NCBI GenBank assembly: GCA_002831545.1
Contig: CP025095.1
Location: 2,108,001 to 2,172,000 of the forward strand
Direction of reading: 5' to 3'
DNA length: 64,000 nt
Source of the DNA: Streptococcus suis
GTDB taxonomy: Bacteria > Bacillota > Bacilli > Lactobacillales > Streptococcaceae
Within the stretch, counting starts at the first letter, position 1. Every line of letters begins with the position of its first letter. The translations under genes and the position numbers were made by a program. Of the stretch, positions 1 to 9,344 are shown one piece after another. The notes beneath the pieces are model-generated. The model saw nothing but the letters and a program-made list of their open reading frames with translations, was not told the origin of the DNA and made no database searches.

Positions 1-66
1 CAAGGCTACACCACCTGCAAATGCCACAAGCACCAAAACAATTACTAAACCGATACCTAATTGCAT
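1..66 (-). CDS. N-terminus of a small membrane protein, possibly UPF0154/YneF-like (cut by window edge)
   Basis: Only the first 22 codons are present, and the rest lies left of the window. The ATG at 66-64 follows a good ribosome site (GAGGAG, 6 nt upstream). The visible residues are one hydrophobic segment with Gly-Gly near its end (MQLGIGLVIVLVLVAFAGGV). The UPF0154/YneF family is a small single-pass protein with this kind of start, but 22 residues cannot prove it. It points the same way as lysA and lies about 70 bp upstream-left of the lysA stop. Confidence 0.5.
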   Translation of the reverse strand, partial: MQLGIGLVIVLVLVAFAGGVAL

Positions 67-138
67 ATCAATCTCCTCAAATCTTTATTTCTACATAACT
101 GCTTCTATTATACCAAATTCAGAAGGCTTTTCCAAGAC

Positions 139-1386
139 TTACCTGTCAAAATCAAAACCGTAAATGGTCGCGAAATAATCCTCTGGTGTTTCAGCACGAC
201 GAATCATACGCGCTGTGCCATCTTCCTGCAAAAGAATTTCAGAAGAACGCAGACGACCGTTGTAGTTGTAGCCCATGGAGAAGCCGTGGGCACCACTGTC
301 ATGAATGACCAAGGTGTCTCCTACTTCTGCCCGTGGTAATTCACGATTAACCGCAAACTTGTCGTTGTTTTCACAGAGGGAACCTGCCACATCCACCACT
401 TCGATTGGGGCATCTGGGCGCGTGATATTAGTGATATGGTGGTAGGCCCCATAGAACGCAGGGCGCATGAGGTTGGCTGCCGATGCATCGACACCGATAT
501 AGGTCCGATAGGTTTCCTTACGATGAAGCACTTTGGTAATCAAGTGACCATGTGGTGCCAACATAAAGCGACCAAGTTCCGTAAAGATTTTGACCTGTCC
601 CATACCAGCTGGCGTGAGAATTTCCTCGTAAACCTTACGAACACCCTCACCAATGACAGCAATGTCGTTTGGTTCTTGCTCAGGACGATAGTTGACTCCA
701 ATCCCACCTGATAGGTTGATGAAGTCCAAGGTCACACCTGTTTCCTCACGAATTTCCAAGGCCAATTCAAAGAGTTGACGAGCTAAGACAGGATAGTAGT
801 CATTGGTTACTGTATTCGAAGCTAGAAAGGCATGAATACCAAACTGCTTTACACCTAGTTCTTTTAATTCCTTGTAGCCCTTCATGAGCTGGTCCTTGGT
901 CATCCCAAACTTAGACTCTTCTGGGTGGTCCATAATATCCGTTCCCAGCGAGAAGATTCCTCCAGGATTGTAACGGAGACAGACCGTTTCTGGAATCCCA
1001 GCAACATTTTTCAAAAACTCAATGTGTTCGTATGCATCAAGGTTAATGGTCGCCCCAACTTTTCGAGCATAGACAAACTCTTGCGCTTGGGTATCATTGG
1101 ATGTGAACATGATGTCCTTAAAGCCCAATTTTTCACTCATGAGCACTTCCACATCGGTGGCACAATCCACCCCACAGCCCTCTTCCTGAAGAATTTTTAA
1201 AATAGCTGGAGTTGGAGTCGCCTTGACCGCAAAATATTCCTTAAAGCCTTTGTTCCAAGAAAAAGCTGCATTAAGGGCACGAGCCTTCTCACGAATACCT
1301 TTTTCATCATACAAATGGAATGGTGTCGGAAATTGCTCCGTAATGGTTTCTAAAACTTCTTTACTAACAAATGGTGTCTTGGTCAT
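139..1386 (-). CDS. lysA: Diaminopimelate decarboxylase
   Basis: PLP enzyme making L-lysine from meso-diaminopimelate in the cytosol, the last lysine step. The 415-residue protein has the fold-III alanine-racemase-like architecture: the PLP lysine lies near residue 55 (YFAVKATPTP), the glycine-rich phosphate loop is LSGGIGVNY, and the second-domain active-site stretch is GSLCENNDKF. Length is normal for the family. Annotators sometimes confuse it with carboxynorspermidine decarboxylase, but the YFAVKA motif and streptococcal context favour LysA. It is divergent from pepC with 133 bp between starts, so both promoters must lie there. Lysine-dependent control cannot be read from the sequence. 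Confidence 0.9.
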   Translation of the reverse strand: MTKTPFVSKEVLETITEQFPTPFHLYDEKGIREKARALNAAFSWNKGFKEYFAVKATPTPAILKILQEEGCGVDCATDVEVLMSEKLGFKDIMFTSNDTQAQEFVYARKVGATINLDAYEHIEFLKNVAGIPETVCLRYNPGGIFSLGTDIMDHPEESKFGMTKDQLMKGYKELKELGVKQFGIHAFLASNTVTNDYYPVLARQLFELALEIREETGVTLDFINLSGGIGVNYRPEQEPNDIAVIGEGVRKVYEEILTPAGMGQVKIFTELGRFMLAPHGHLITKVLHRKETYRTYIGVDASAANLMRPAFYGAYHHITNITRPDAPIEVVDVAGSLCENNDKFAVNRELPRAEVGDTLVIHDSGAHGFSMGYNYNGRLRSSEILLQEDGTARMIRRAETPEDYFATIYGFDFDR

Positions 1387-1519
1387 ATCTCTACCTCATC
1401 AAATATTTTTCTTATTATATCACAAATATGTGAGGAACTGTAGCCTTCAACTCCACCAAATACTTGCAAAATAAATTTCTAGCGCTATAATGTGATTATC
1501 ATTAAAAAAGGAGTAATAT

Positions 1520-2851
1520 ATGTCAACATTAGATTTTGATTTTACAGAACGCTTGTATGCCAACTATCTAGCTAATCCCAGCCTACAGGCAACCGAAAAT
1601 GCCGTTAGCCACAACGGACTTTTGAAATCCTTAGAAACACGCCAAAGCGCCATCGACAATGACTATGTCTTTTCAATTGACTTGACCAAGGACGCTGTTT
1701 CAAACCAAAAGGCTTCTGGACGTTGCTGGATGTTTGCTGCATTAAACACCTTCCGCCACAAACTCATCTCTGACTTCAAACTGGAGAATTTTGAGCTATC
1801 ACAGGCCCATACCTTCTTTTGGGATAAATATGAAAAATCCAACTGGTTCCTCGAACAAATCATTGCCACAGCTGACCAAGAAATTGGTAGTCGTAAGGTA
1901 AAATTCTTATTGGATACCCCTCAACAAGATGGCGGTCAATGGGATATGGTTGTTGCCCTATTTGAAAAATATGGTGTGGTACCGAAATCCGTCTATCCAG
2001 AATCTATCTCATCCAGTGCCAGCCGTGAGCTCAATCAGTACCTTAACAAATTGCTCCGTCAAGATGCACAAATCTTGCGGGACCTCCTTGCAAAAGGAGC
2101 TTCTCCGGAAGAGGTTCAAACACAAAAAGAAAACTTGCTTCAAGAAATTTTTAACTTCCTAGCCGTCAACCTTGGACTCCCTCCACGCAGCTTTGATTTT
2201 GCATATAGAGATAAAGACAATGTTTATCACCGCGATACAAATGTGACACCTCAGGCATTCTACGAGAAATACGTTGGTTTGAAACTATCTGACTATGTCT
2301 CCATTATCAATGCTCCTACAACTGACAAACCCTACAATAAATCTTATACAGTCGAATTGTTGGGGAACGTCGTTGGCGCCCCTGCTGTCCGCTACCTCAA
2401 TGTAGAAATGAACCGTTTTAAAAAACTAGCTATTGCCCAACTCAAAGCTGGTGAGTCCGTTTGGTTTGGTTCCGATGTCGGTCAAAGCAGCAACCGTCAA
2501 ACTGGTATTATGGCAACCAACACCTACGACTTCTCTTCAGGTCTGGGTATCCATTTCCATCAAGACAAGGCTGGAAGATTAGACTACTCCGAAAGCTTGA
2601 TGACCCACGCTATGGTCTTAACTGGTGTTGATTTAGATGACAATGAGCTACCTCTCAAATGGAAAGTAGAAAACTCTTGGGGTGACAAGGTTGGTGACAA
2701 GGGATACTTCGTCGCATCAGATAGCTGGATGGACGAGTACACTTATCAGATTGTTGTCCGAAAAGAATTCCTCACACAAGAAGAATTAGCAGCTTATCAA
2801 GCTCAACCACAAGTCCTTGCCCCATGGGATCCAATGGGAGCTCTAGCATAA
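1520..2851 (+). CDS. pepC: Aminopeptidase C (bleomycin hydrolase family)
   Basis: Cytosolic cysteine aminopeptidase (peptidase family C1B) that trims peptides after uptake. All three catalytic residues are visible in papain order: Cys69 in SGRCWMFAA, His in MTHAMVLTGV and Asn in ENSWGDKVGDKGY. The 443-residue length matches lactic acid bacterial PepC. The ATG follows AAAAAAGGAG with 6-7 nt spacing. It is monocistronic and ends in a strong bidirectional terminator shared with the converging BI-1 gene. Confidence 0.95.
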   Translation: MSTLDFDFTERLYANYLANPSLQATENAVSHNGLLKSLETRQSAIDNDYVFSIDLTKDAVSNQKASGRCWMFAALNTFRHKLISDFKLENFELSQAHTFFWDKYEKSNWFLEQIIATADQEIGSRKVKFLLDTPQQDGGQWDMVVALFEKYGVVPKSVYPESISSSASRELNQYLNKLLRQDAQILRDLLAKGASPEEVQTQKENLLQEIFNFLAVNLGLPPRSFDFAYRDKDNVYHRDTNVTPQAFYEKYVGLKLSDYVSIINAPTTDKPYNKSYTVELLGNVVGAPAVRYLNVEMNRFKKLAIAQLKAGESVWFGSDVGQSSNRQTGIMATNTYDFSSGLGIHFHQDKAGRLDYSESLMTHAMVLTGVDLDDNELPLKWKVENSWGDKVGDKGYFVASDSWMDEYTYQIVVRKEFLTQEELAAYQAQPQVLAPWDPMGALA

Positions 2852-2856
2852 CAAAC

Positions 2857-2896
2857 GACATATAAAAAAAGAGGGCAACCCTCTTTTTTATATGTC
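2857..2896. terminator. Bidirectional intrinsic terminator between pepC and the BI-1 gene
   Basis: Long near-perfect hairpin with GAGGG/CCCTC at its core, flanked by A-tract and T-tract arms, so it can stop transcription from both converging genes. Confidence 0.9.
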
Positions 2897-2900
2897 ATAA

Positions 2901-3602
2901 TTAGTCTCTACTCAAACCACCAAAGATACGGAGTAGGTTGAGGAAGAGGTTGATGAAGTCAAGATAGAGCTGAAGCGCCATGGATACGACCCAACCTTGG
3001 CCAACATTACCACCAGTTTGTTCGAAAACATTGCGGATACGTTGGTTATCATAAGCAATCAAACCTGAGAATACCAAAACAGAAATGATAGACATCATAA
3101 AGCTTAGACCAGAGCTACGAAGGAAGATATTAACAACACTTGCAATAATAATTCCCCATAGAGCTGCACGCAATGCCTGGGCCATACCAGAAAGATCCTT
3201 CTTCGTTGTCATCCCAATCACAGCCATGATAGCAAACATAAGAGCCGCTGACACGAAGGCGAGTACAACTGTTTCGCTAGTATAGAACATCAAGATCATG
3301 CTGATGGTAATCCCATTTGTTACTGAGTAGGCAAGAAACATTGGTAGAGCCATCGGGCTATTTTTAGCTGCCATTGCTGAAGCAGAAACAACCAAGGCAA
3401 TCTGACCAATCATAATCAGCATCATGATGATGGAACCTGCACTCAGCAGACTAAGCAATAAAGATTGAAAGACGGTCACAGCCAAGAAAGAAACTAAAGC
3501 TGATAGACCAATTCCCATGGCAACCACACCATAAATTTTACCGAAGAAACGGTTGAGGGCGGTATTATCCACCTGATTAATAATAAATGAATCGTTATTC
3601 AT
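2901..3602 (-). CDS. Bax inhibitor-1/YccA family membrane protein
   Basis: A 233-residue, very hydrophobic protein with about seven predicted membrane segments and the family C-terminal pattern (IAYDNQRIRNVFEQ followed by LYLDFINLFLNLLRIFGG). BI-1/YccA/YbhL proteins are pH-sensitive leak channels or modulators of membrane proteases, and the streptococcal member has no settled function. It starts at the ATG preceded by AAGGAG. The HD-domain gene begins only 20 bp after it on the same strand side, so the two may be co-transcribed from upstream. Confidence 0.85.
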   Translation of the reverse strand: MNNDSFIINQVDNTALNRFFGKIYGVVAMGIGLSALVSFLAVTVFQSLLLSLLSAGSIIMMLIMIGQIALVVSASAMAAKNSPMALPMFLAYSVTNGITISMILMFYTSETVVLAFVSAALMFAIMAVIGMTTKKDLSGMAQALRAALWGIIIASVVNIFLRSSGLSFMMSIISVLVFSGLIAYDNQRIRNVFEQTGGNVGQGWVVSMALQLYLDFINLFLNLLRIFGGLSRD

Positions 3603-3622
3603 ACTATTCTCCTTAAATCATC

Positions 3623-4105
3623 TTATTGAAAACGGAAGACCTTACGATTTTTCCACTTGTGTTGTAAGGGCAGACTCCACTCTCTCACAGCCCAATACTT
3701 ATCTACACATGTCACAATCCAGGATTCCTTGTAGCGAGGAGGAGCGATTGTCGCACCAAACATATGCTTCACAATGATGTCTTCTTCTAGTTTATTGAGT
3801 TGAATGAGTTTCTGAGCATTGCGTTTAGCAATTCGTGGATGAACCCAAGCATGGCTCTTGTTGAATTTGGTATCTCTCCAATCATAGAAGAATAAATCAT
3901 GCAATAGACCACCACGAGCTGTTGACTTGGCATCCCAACCAAATTTTTTCGCAATCTTATAGCTTGTATAAGAGACATTGATGGAATGTTCCAAGCGCGT
4001 GGAGTGATAATGATGAGGAATCTTCCCCAATTTTTGCACCTTGGGTGTGGCAATCAAGTGCCCCACGTAATGCATGTATTCTTTATCTTGTTTATATGCA
4101 ACCAT
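3623..4105 (-). CDS. HD-domain phosphohydrolase-like protein
   Basis: A 160-residue soluble protein with an HD metal-binding signature: conserved His residues in HSTRLEHSINVSY, then the HD pair in GGLLHDLFFYDW. A further His lies in VKHMFG and an Asp in CVDKYWA. HD proteins hydrolyse phosphate esters, often nucleotides, but nothing here identifies the substrate. Length is short for an HD enzyme, so it is probably a single catalytic domain. It lies between the BI-1 gene and a TrmH-like methyltransferase on the same strand. Confidence 0.75.
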   Translation of the reverse strand: MVAYKQDKEYMHYVGHLIATPKVQKLGKIPHHYHSTRLEHSINVSYTSYKIAKKFGWDAKSTARGGLLHDLFFYDWRDTKFNKSHAWVHPRIAKRNAQKLIQLNKLEEDIIVKHMFGATIAPPRYKESWIVTCVDKYWAVREWSLPLQHKWKNRKVFRFQ

Positions 4106-4151
4106 TCGTTAACCTCGTTGGAATATTATACCACACTATAGTACAATTGGC

Positions 4152-4892
4152 TTAAATAAAGCTAAACAATAGAATACCCGCCGCAATTGCTACATTGAGG
4201 CTTTCCGCCTGCCCTGGCATGGTAATATGGACAAGTTGATCCGCCTCATCGGCTACAAAAGTTGAAATTCCTTGACCTTCATTTCCCATGACCAAGGCAA
4301 AACTCGGATTTGGCGTAACTTCCTTATAGTCAACCGACTGACTAGAGAGGGTTGTTGCCAAGATTTGTAGCTGATTGCTTTTTAAAGCAGAAAAAATAGC
4401 AGTCATCGGCATCCGATAAACTGGCAAGTGGAAATGACTCCCTTGCATGGAACGCAGAACTTTCATATTGTAAATATCTGCCGACTTATCCGATAGAAAT
4501 ACTCCATCAAAACCAGCTGCATCAGCTGTACGAATCATGGTACCAACATTTCCAGGGTCCTGCACATCTTCCAGAACCAAAAATTTTCCATCTAAAGTCT
4601 CAGGTAGAAGTTGGCTCGGCAAAGCAAGTTGAGCTACTACCCCTTGCGGTGTCCGTGAGTCTGCCAAGTCCTGCATAATATCTGAACTGACAACTGTTAC
4701 ATTGGATAAGCCAGCAACCCGATGAACATGTTCTTCTGATACCAAGATATGTTCAATAGGTACTTTGGCTGCCAAAGCCTCCTCCAACAAATGCCAACCT
4801 TCAATCAAATAAGAAGAAGTACGGTATTTTTTCTGTTGTAATTTCTTAACCTGCTTGACCAAATGATTGGCCTTTGAGCGAATGATCTCCAT
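4152..4892 (-). CDS. TrmH/SpoU-family RNA 2'-O-methyltransferase
   Basis: SAM-dependent RNA ribose methyltransferase of the SPOUT class. The 246-residue protein has an N-terminal substrate-binding domain (residues 1-90) and the three family motifs in the C-terminal knot: VQDPGNVGTMIRTADA, VMGNEGQGIS and SLNVAIAAGILLF. Whether it acts on tRNA or 23S rRNA cannot be decided from sequence. It is divergent from the acylphosphatase gene, a common arrangement in streptococci. Confidence 0.85.
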   Translation of the reverse strand: MEIIRSKANHLVKQVKKLQQKKYRTSSYLIEGWHLLEEALAAKVPIEHILVSEEHVHRVAGLSNVTVVSSDIMQDLADSRTPQGVVAQLALPSQLLPETLDGKFLVLEDVQDPGNVGTMIRTADAAGFDGVFLSDKSADIYNMKVLRSMQGSHFHLPVYRMPMTAIFSALKSNQLQILATTLSSQSVDYKEVTPNPSFALVMGNEGQGISTFVADEADQLVHITMPGQAESLNVAIAAGILLFSFI

Positions 4893-5022
4893 GAATGCCC
4901 CTTTTTCTTTTACTGCTCAGCAACTTCAATTTTCCAACGGCTAAATCAATTATCTTGATTTTTGAACAGTCTTACCCAACCATGATATAATAAAGTAAAT
5001 GTCTTGTCAAAAGGAGAAACTT

Positions 5023-5304
5023 ATGCGAAAGGTAAAAATGATTGCATCTGGTCGTGTGCAAGGAGTCGGCTTTCGTTGGTCTGTTCAATTTTTAGCTGTG
5101 GAAATAGGCGACATCTACGGCAGAGTTTGGAATAATGATGATGGGACTGTCACCATTTTAGCTCAGTCAGATAATGCTGAGAAGCTCAGCCATTTTATCC
5201 ATGAAATTCGGAAAGGGCCTTCTCGTATGGCCAAAGTTACCTATCTAGATATCACCCTAGCCAACTTCGAAGACTATAAGGATTTTCAGGTGGCGTATAG
5301 ATAA
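5023..5304 (+). CDS. acyP: Acylphosphatase
   Basis: Small (93-residue) cytosolic enzyme hydrolysing acyl phosphates. Both catalytic residues are visible: Arg in RVQGVGFRW and Asn in VWNNDDGTV. I chose the ATG at 5023 rather than the upstream in-frame ATG at 4999 because AAGGAG sits 7 nt before it and the family starts with a MRKVKM-like strand. The next gene, yidC2, starts 65 bp downstream on the same strand, the usual streptococcal pairing. Confidence 0.9.
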   Translation: MRKVKMIASGRVQGVGFRWSVQFLAVEIGDIYGRVWNNDDGTVTILAQSDNAEKLSHFIHEIRKGPSRMAKVTYLDITLANFEDYKDFQVAYR

Positions 5305-5369
5305 AACTTGTATATTTTGAACAAAAAAAGTAAAATAGAATGTATCTTGTAAAAAAGGAATGTATCATT

Positions 5370-6284
5370 TTGAAAAAGAATAAACGAATTTTATTAACAG
5401 GTCTAGCCCTGTCTACGCTAGTATTTCTATCAGGATGTGTGCAGACAAAGAACGGTGTTCCTACTGGTGAAGGTTGGGTCTACAACTTCCTTGTTGCCCC
5501 AATGGGAAACCTGATTAAATTCTTCGCGGAAAACCAAGGACTCGGTTTCGGCGTTGCTATTATCATCGTGACATTGATTGTTCGTCTCTTCATCATGCCA
5601 CTAGGTATTTACCAATCTTGGAAATCAACCTATCAGTCCGAGAAAATGAATTACCTCAAACCAATTTTAGGTCCAATCCAAGAACGCATGAAAAATGCAA
5701 GTTCCCAAGAAGAGCAATTAGCTGCCCAACAGGAATACTTTGCTGCTCAAAAACAATATGGTGTCAGCGTATTTGGTGGAATGGGCTGCCTTCCTATCTT
5801 GATTCAAATGCCATTCTTTACGGCACTCTTCTACGCAGCTCGTTACACGGAAGGAATCTCAGAAGCGACCTTCCTTGGCATTGACCTTGGTTCACCAAGC
5901 ATCATTCTTACTGCCGTTGCTGGTGTCCTTTATTACATCCAATCTCTATTGATGCAAGTTGGTATGGATGAAGAACAGAAAAAACAAATGCGGACTGTTG
6001 CTATTATAAACCCACTGTTTATCGTTATGTTCTCCTGGTCATCTCCTGCCGGAGTTACACTATATTGGGTAGTCGGTGGATTTATCGGTCTTGTTCAACA
6101 AGCTCTTACAAACTTCATCTTGAAACCACGTATCCGTGCTAAGGTTGAAGAAGAATTTAAAAATAATCCTCCAAAACCATATAAATCAACTATCAAGGAT
6201 GTAACTCCTAAAGCATCTGCTATCATCGAAGAAAAAACGTCTAAGAAATCAAACCGTAACGCCGGTAAACAACGGTCTAGATAA
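5370..6284 (+). CDS. yidC2: Membrane protein insertase YidC2 (Oxa1 family), lipoprotein-anchored
   Basis: Inserts and folds membrane proteins with or without Sec/SRP. The predicted protein has 304 residues. A lipoprotein signal ends in LSGC, followed by the 60KD_IMP core (about residues 50-245) with five membrane segments and the conserved VRLFIMPLGIYQ and GCLPILIQMPFF stretches. A basic tail (KKSNRNAGKQRSR) is typical of streptococcal YidC2 and thought to touch the ribosome. I prefer the TTG start at 5370: AAAAAAGGA lies upstream and it gives a normal signal peptide. Pairing with acyP rather than rnpA marks it as the second paralogue. Confidence 0.9.
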   Translation: MKKNKRILLTGLALSTLVFLSGCVQTKNGVPTGEGWVYNFLVAPMGNLIKFFAENQGLGFGVAIIIVTLIVRLFIMPLGIYQSWKSTYQSEKMNYLKPILGPIQERMKNASSQEEQLAAQQEYFAAQKQYGVSVFGGMGCLPILIQMPFFTALFYAARYTEGISEATFLGIDLGSPSIILTAVAGVLYYIQSLLMQVGMDEEQKKQMRTVAIINPLFIVMFSWSSPAGVTLYWVVGGFIGLVQQALTNFILKPRIRAKVEEEFKNNPPKPYKSTIKDVTPKASAIIEEKTSKKSNRNAGKQRSR

Positions 6285-6289
6285 AACAT

Positions 6290-6315
6290 AACAACCATCC
6301 GATCAGATGGTTGTT
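6290..6315. terminator. Terminator after yidC2
   Basis: AACAACCATC / GATGGTTGTT hairpin followed by TTCTT on the plus strand. It lies between convergent yidC2 and greA and could serve both. Confidence 0.85.
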
Positions 6316-6358
6316 TTCTTATGCAAAAAAGAGAGAATCTTTCGACCCTCTCCACACC

Positions 6359-6841
6359 TTATTTCGTTTTTTCAACCTTCAAGATTTTTACATCATAACT
6401 ACCAGCAGGTGTTTCAATTGTTGCAACATCTCCTGTTTTTTTACCAATCAAAGCATGACCAATTGGGCTTTCATTTGAAATCTTGTTTGCAAAGGCATCT
6501 GCACCTGCAGCACCAACGATATGATAGACTTCTTCCTCGGTCTCACCAACTTCTTGAACAATCACAGTCTTACCAATTGCCACTTCATCTGCAGCAACTG
6601 CATCACTGTTTACGATTTCAGCATAACGAATTTTTGTTTCGATTGTTGAGATTTGACCTTCAACAAAAGCCTGTTCATCTTTAGCTGCTTCGTACTCAGA
6701 GTTTTCTGAAAGGTCTCCGTAAGAACGAGCAATTTTAATACGTTCAACAATTTCTGGTCGACGAACTAGCTTTAGTTCCTCTAATTCTTTTTCTAATTTT
6801 TCCTTTTCTTCCAAGGTCATTGGATATGTTTTTTCTGCCAT
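6359..6841 (-). CDS. greA: Transcription elongation factor GreA
   Basis: Binds the RNA polymerase secondary channel and stimulates cleavage of backtracked transcripts. At 160 residues the length is canonical. The N-terminal antiparallel coiled coil (residues about 10-75) carries the acidic tip in [17 protein letters not shown], and the C-terminal FKBP-like domain contains [14 protein letters not shown]. It lies downstream of mltG on the same strand, separated by a hairpin. Confidence 0.95.
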   Translation of the reverse strand: MAEKTYPMTLEEKEKLEKELEELKLVRRPEIVERIKIARSYGDLSENSEYEAAKDEQAFVEGQISTIETKIRYAEIVNSDAVAADEVAIGKTVIVQEVGETEEEVYHIVGAAGADAFANKISNESPIGHALIGKKTGDVATIETPAGSYDVKILKVEKTK

Positions 6842-6873
6842 TTGTCTTTCCTTTTCTTTTATTTTTCATGAAA

Positions 6874-6905
6874 ACAAAATTATGTGGAAAACCACATAAT
6901 TTTGT
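6874..6905 (-). terminator. Perfect hairpin between mltG and greA
   Basis: A 14-bp perfect inverted repeat (ACAAAATTATGTGG / its complement) around a 4-nt loop. On the minus strand it follows the mltG stop and precedes TTTTC, so it may be a terminator or attenuator limiting read-through into greA. Confidence 0.7.
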
Positions 6906-6914
6906 TGTAAGAAT

Positions 6915-8732
6915 TTACTCATTATTAAGATGTGCATTTACATACTTAGCAACGTTTTGGTTATGTTCATCAATATTATTTGTAAAGTAAACACTTCCAG
7001 TTGTAACATCTGCTACAAAGTAAAGATAGTCTGTCGTGTTGGCATTAATCACTGCCTCGATAGCCGAAAGGCTTGGACTATCCACTGGTCCAGGCATCAA
7101 TCCTGGTGTCCAATAAATATTGTATGGTGACTCAATTGATGTATCAATCGCTGCATCTTCTGCTAGAGTTGTTTCTTGACCAAGTTTACCCTGAGCATAC
7201 AAGATTGCAATATTGGATTGTAGAGGCATTGCTGCATTCAAGCGGTTAAAGAAGACACTTGCAATGTTTCGACGATCTTCATCAGTAGAACCTTCTTTTT
7301 CAACCAAAGATGCCAAGGTAAGAACTTCATTTACAGTCAAATTCTTAGCAGCAATCGTTTCATAATATGGTTGTAAACGATTATCCATCGCGACAATCAT
7401 TTGCTCAACGAGCTCTTCGATAGTTGTTTCGTCGCTGTATTCATAAACCGCTGGGAAGAGGTAACCTTCCAACTGATAAATAACTCCACTATCAGCAGCT
7501 GGTAAGCTGGCAAACAATTTTGGATAAGTAGCAACCATTCGATTAATAAAATCTTGGTTGGTCACAGTAGCCATAAATTGTTCTGTGGTAAATGGTGTTT
7601 TATCATTTTTATCTTCTGTCTTGGTATTATCTGTAATAGCCTGAGCAATTTGTGTCAGTGTATACCCTTCAACAATCAAAATCTTACCTGCGGCTTCTTT
7701 TTGAGCTGTCGGAGTGCCACTTTCTTGAAGTGCTTTGGCGATGTCATCCACAGACATATTTTGTTTTAAATTATAAAAACCACTTTGGAAATTATTATAA
7801 CTCTTAATTTTAGAGTAGTAATTAAAAATAGTAGCATTCTTAATCAACTTGTTATCAACTAAAATTTTACCAATTTCTAAAGTTGAAGACCCTTCTGGAA
7901 TCTCTACCTGAATAGCTTCTGTAGCTTTTGCATTAACTGGTTCCAGACTAGATTTTACCCACATATAACCAGTAACACCTGTCACTAGAACCGCCACTAC
8001 AATAATCGACATGATAACAGAGACAATGCGTTTCGCAGCGTTATCTTGTTTTTTACGACGTTGCTTGCTTGTTCTGTGGGTTGTTCTTCTTCGGGGTTGT
8101 GTTTCCTGCATCTGCTTGTCTACTTCTGAAACAATAGCCGTTGTCTTTGGAGCTATAATCGTTTCCTCTAGTGAGATAACCTCTGTATCACCCGTTACAG
8201 CTGATACATCTTCCGTTGGAAATTCCAAAAATGTATCTTCCAAAGAAGACTTCTCTGAAAGGACAGGCTCAACTGGTTCGGAAACCAACGAGCTTGATGG
8301 AGCCTCGTCAAATTCTACAGTATTAGCCGCCACAAGGTTTCGTAGCTCTTCCAAGTTCCTCTCCACCGTATCTTGAGGAACCGGACTTGAAATGACTTCT
8401 TTTTCAATCACAAAAGTCTCTGGAGTAGCCAAAGTTTCTGATGTTGGCTCTTCAATACTTTCCGTCATCACTTCTGATTCTTGCTGTTCTTCTGGCAAGT
8501 ATGAATCAGGGAAAGCAATACCTTCTACTTTTACAATTTCAGGCTCTCTATGGAGGGCTTTTTCTTCGGCAAGACTAGGCTGGAGCTCGTTGATAATTTC
8601 GTTACGCTTATCAACAAGAACATCCGCTGATTGTTCCGCCAAACGTTTCACCTTCAATTCTTCCAAATCTCGTAAAATTTGATCGCGGAAGCTTGAAGAC
8701 TGCGTGTTTTTTTCATTCGTATCCTTTGTCAC
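6915..8732 (-). CDS. mltG: Endolytic murein transglycosylase MltG
   Basis: Cleaves nascent glycan strands at the septal/peripheral wall-synthesis machinery, setting strand length. The 605-residue protein has a long, acidic, probably disordered cytoplasmic region (residues 1-230), one membrane helix (about 235-258, IVSVIMSIIVVAVLVTGVTG), then the extracellular YceG domain with the catalytic-Glu region LASLVEKEGSTDEDR and VFFNRL. The long cytoplasmic head is a streptococcal feature; in pneumococcus MltG works with MreCD/PBP2b-type elongation complexes. A hairpin separates it from greA. Confidence 0.93.
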   Translation of the reverse strand: MTKDTNEKNTQSSSFRDQILRDLEELKVKRLAEQSADVLVDKRNEIINELQPSLAEEKALHREPEIVKVEGIAFPDSYLPEEQQESEVMTESIEEPTSETLATPETFVIEKEVISSPVPQDTVERNLEELRNLVAANTVEFDEAPSSSLVSEPVEPVLSEKSSLEDTFLEFPTEDVSAVTGDTEVISLEETIIAPKTTAIVSEVDKQMQETQPRRRTTHRTSKQRRKKQDNAAKRIVSVIMSIIVVAVLVTGVTGYMWVKSSLEPVNAKATEAIQVEIPEGSSTLEIGKILVDNKLIKNATIFNYYSKIKSYNNFQSGFYNLKQNMSVDDIAKALQESGTPTAQKEAAGKILIVEGYTLTQIAQAITDNTKTEDKNDKTPFTTEQFMATVTNQDFINRMVATYPKLFASLPAADSGVIYQLEGYLFPAVYEYSDETTIEELVEQMIVAMDNRLQPYYETIAAKNLTVNEVLTLASLVEKEGSTDEDRRNIASVFFNRLNAAMPLQSNIAILYAQGKLGQETTLAEDAAIDTSIESPYNIYWTPGLMPGPVDSPSLSAIEAVINANTTDYLYFVADVTTGSVYFTNNIDEHNQNVAKYVNAHLNNE

Positions 8733-8803
8733 GCTGTTACTCCTTTCACACAGTTACTATACATTATATCTTAAAGGCTTATGAATTGCAAGAACTTCCC
8801 TTT

Positions 8804-9289
8804 CTACAAGGCTTTCCAGTACATATCACTCCATATTTGTCCTCCAAATTGCGACAAGGAGGGGCCAAAGTCTTCAAACTGGTTCATTTCATAGTAGCCA
8901 ATCAGATACTCCTTACAGGTCAGGGAAACTCCTTCAAATCCTCCCGCTAAAGCCACTTCTTTTATGGCTGCCAACAAAAGAGTTCCCACTCCCTGTCCCT
9001 TATAGGTATCCGCTACGGATAGACTGGCAATAGCTAGGTGACTGCCTGTCGGCATGTCACTCTCTGTCAAGTAAAAAATATCGTCTGTCACAGTCTGCGA
9101 AACAGAGGGACAGGATAATAAATATCCTGCTATTTCCCCATCGTGTTCCATTATTAAACAGGTTTTACTCAAAGCATTCAGATAAATGGCAAGAACAGAC
9201 TCAGCTATCCGTTCCTCTTTAGAAAAATTGGCATTTTCAATCAAAACAACTTGTTCTAAATCCGAAGGAGTAGCAAAACGAATTTCCAT
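8804..9289 (-). CDS. GNAT-family N-acetyltransferase
   Basis: Predicted 161-residue acyl-CoA-dependent N-acetyltransferase. The acetyl-CoA loop is visible as DTYKGQGVGTLLLAAI (family motif Q/RxxGxG/A), with the C-terminal YLIGYYEMNQFEDFG typical of arylalkylamine/RimI-like members. I chose ATG 9289 because GGGAGAAAATT precedes it; an in-frame start further upstream would run into murC. The substrate is unknown. It follows murC on the same strand after a terminator. Confidence 0.8.
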   Translation of the reverse strand: MEIRFATPSDLEQVVLIENANFSKEERIAESVLAIYLNALSKTCLIMEHDGEIAGYLLSCPSVSQTVTDDIFYLTESDMPTGSHLAIASLSVADTYKGQGVGTLLLAAIKEVALAGGFEGVSLTCKEYLIGYYEMNQFEDFGPSLSQFGGQIWSDMYWKAL

Positions 9290-9315
9290 AATTTTCTCCC
9301 TTATATAGCGGAAAA

Positions 9316-9336
9316 ACAGAGGCCATAGGCCTCCGT
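9316..9336 (-). terminator. Terminator after murC
   Basis: ACGGAGGCC TAT GGCCTCTGT hairpin followed by TTTTT on the minus strand, just past the murC stop codon. Confidence 0.85.
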
Positions 9337-9344
9337 CTTTCTTT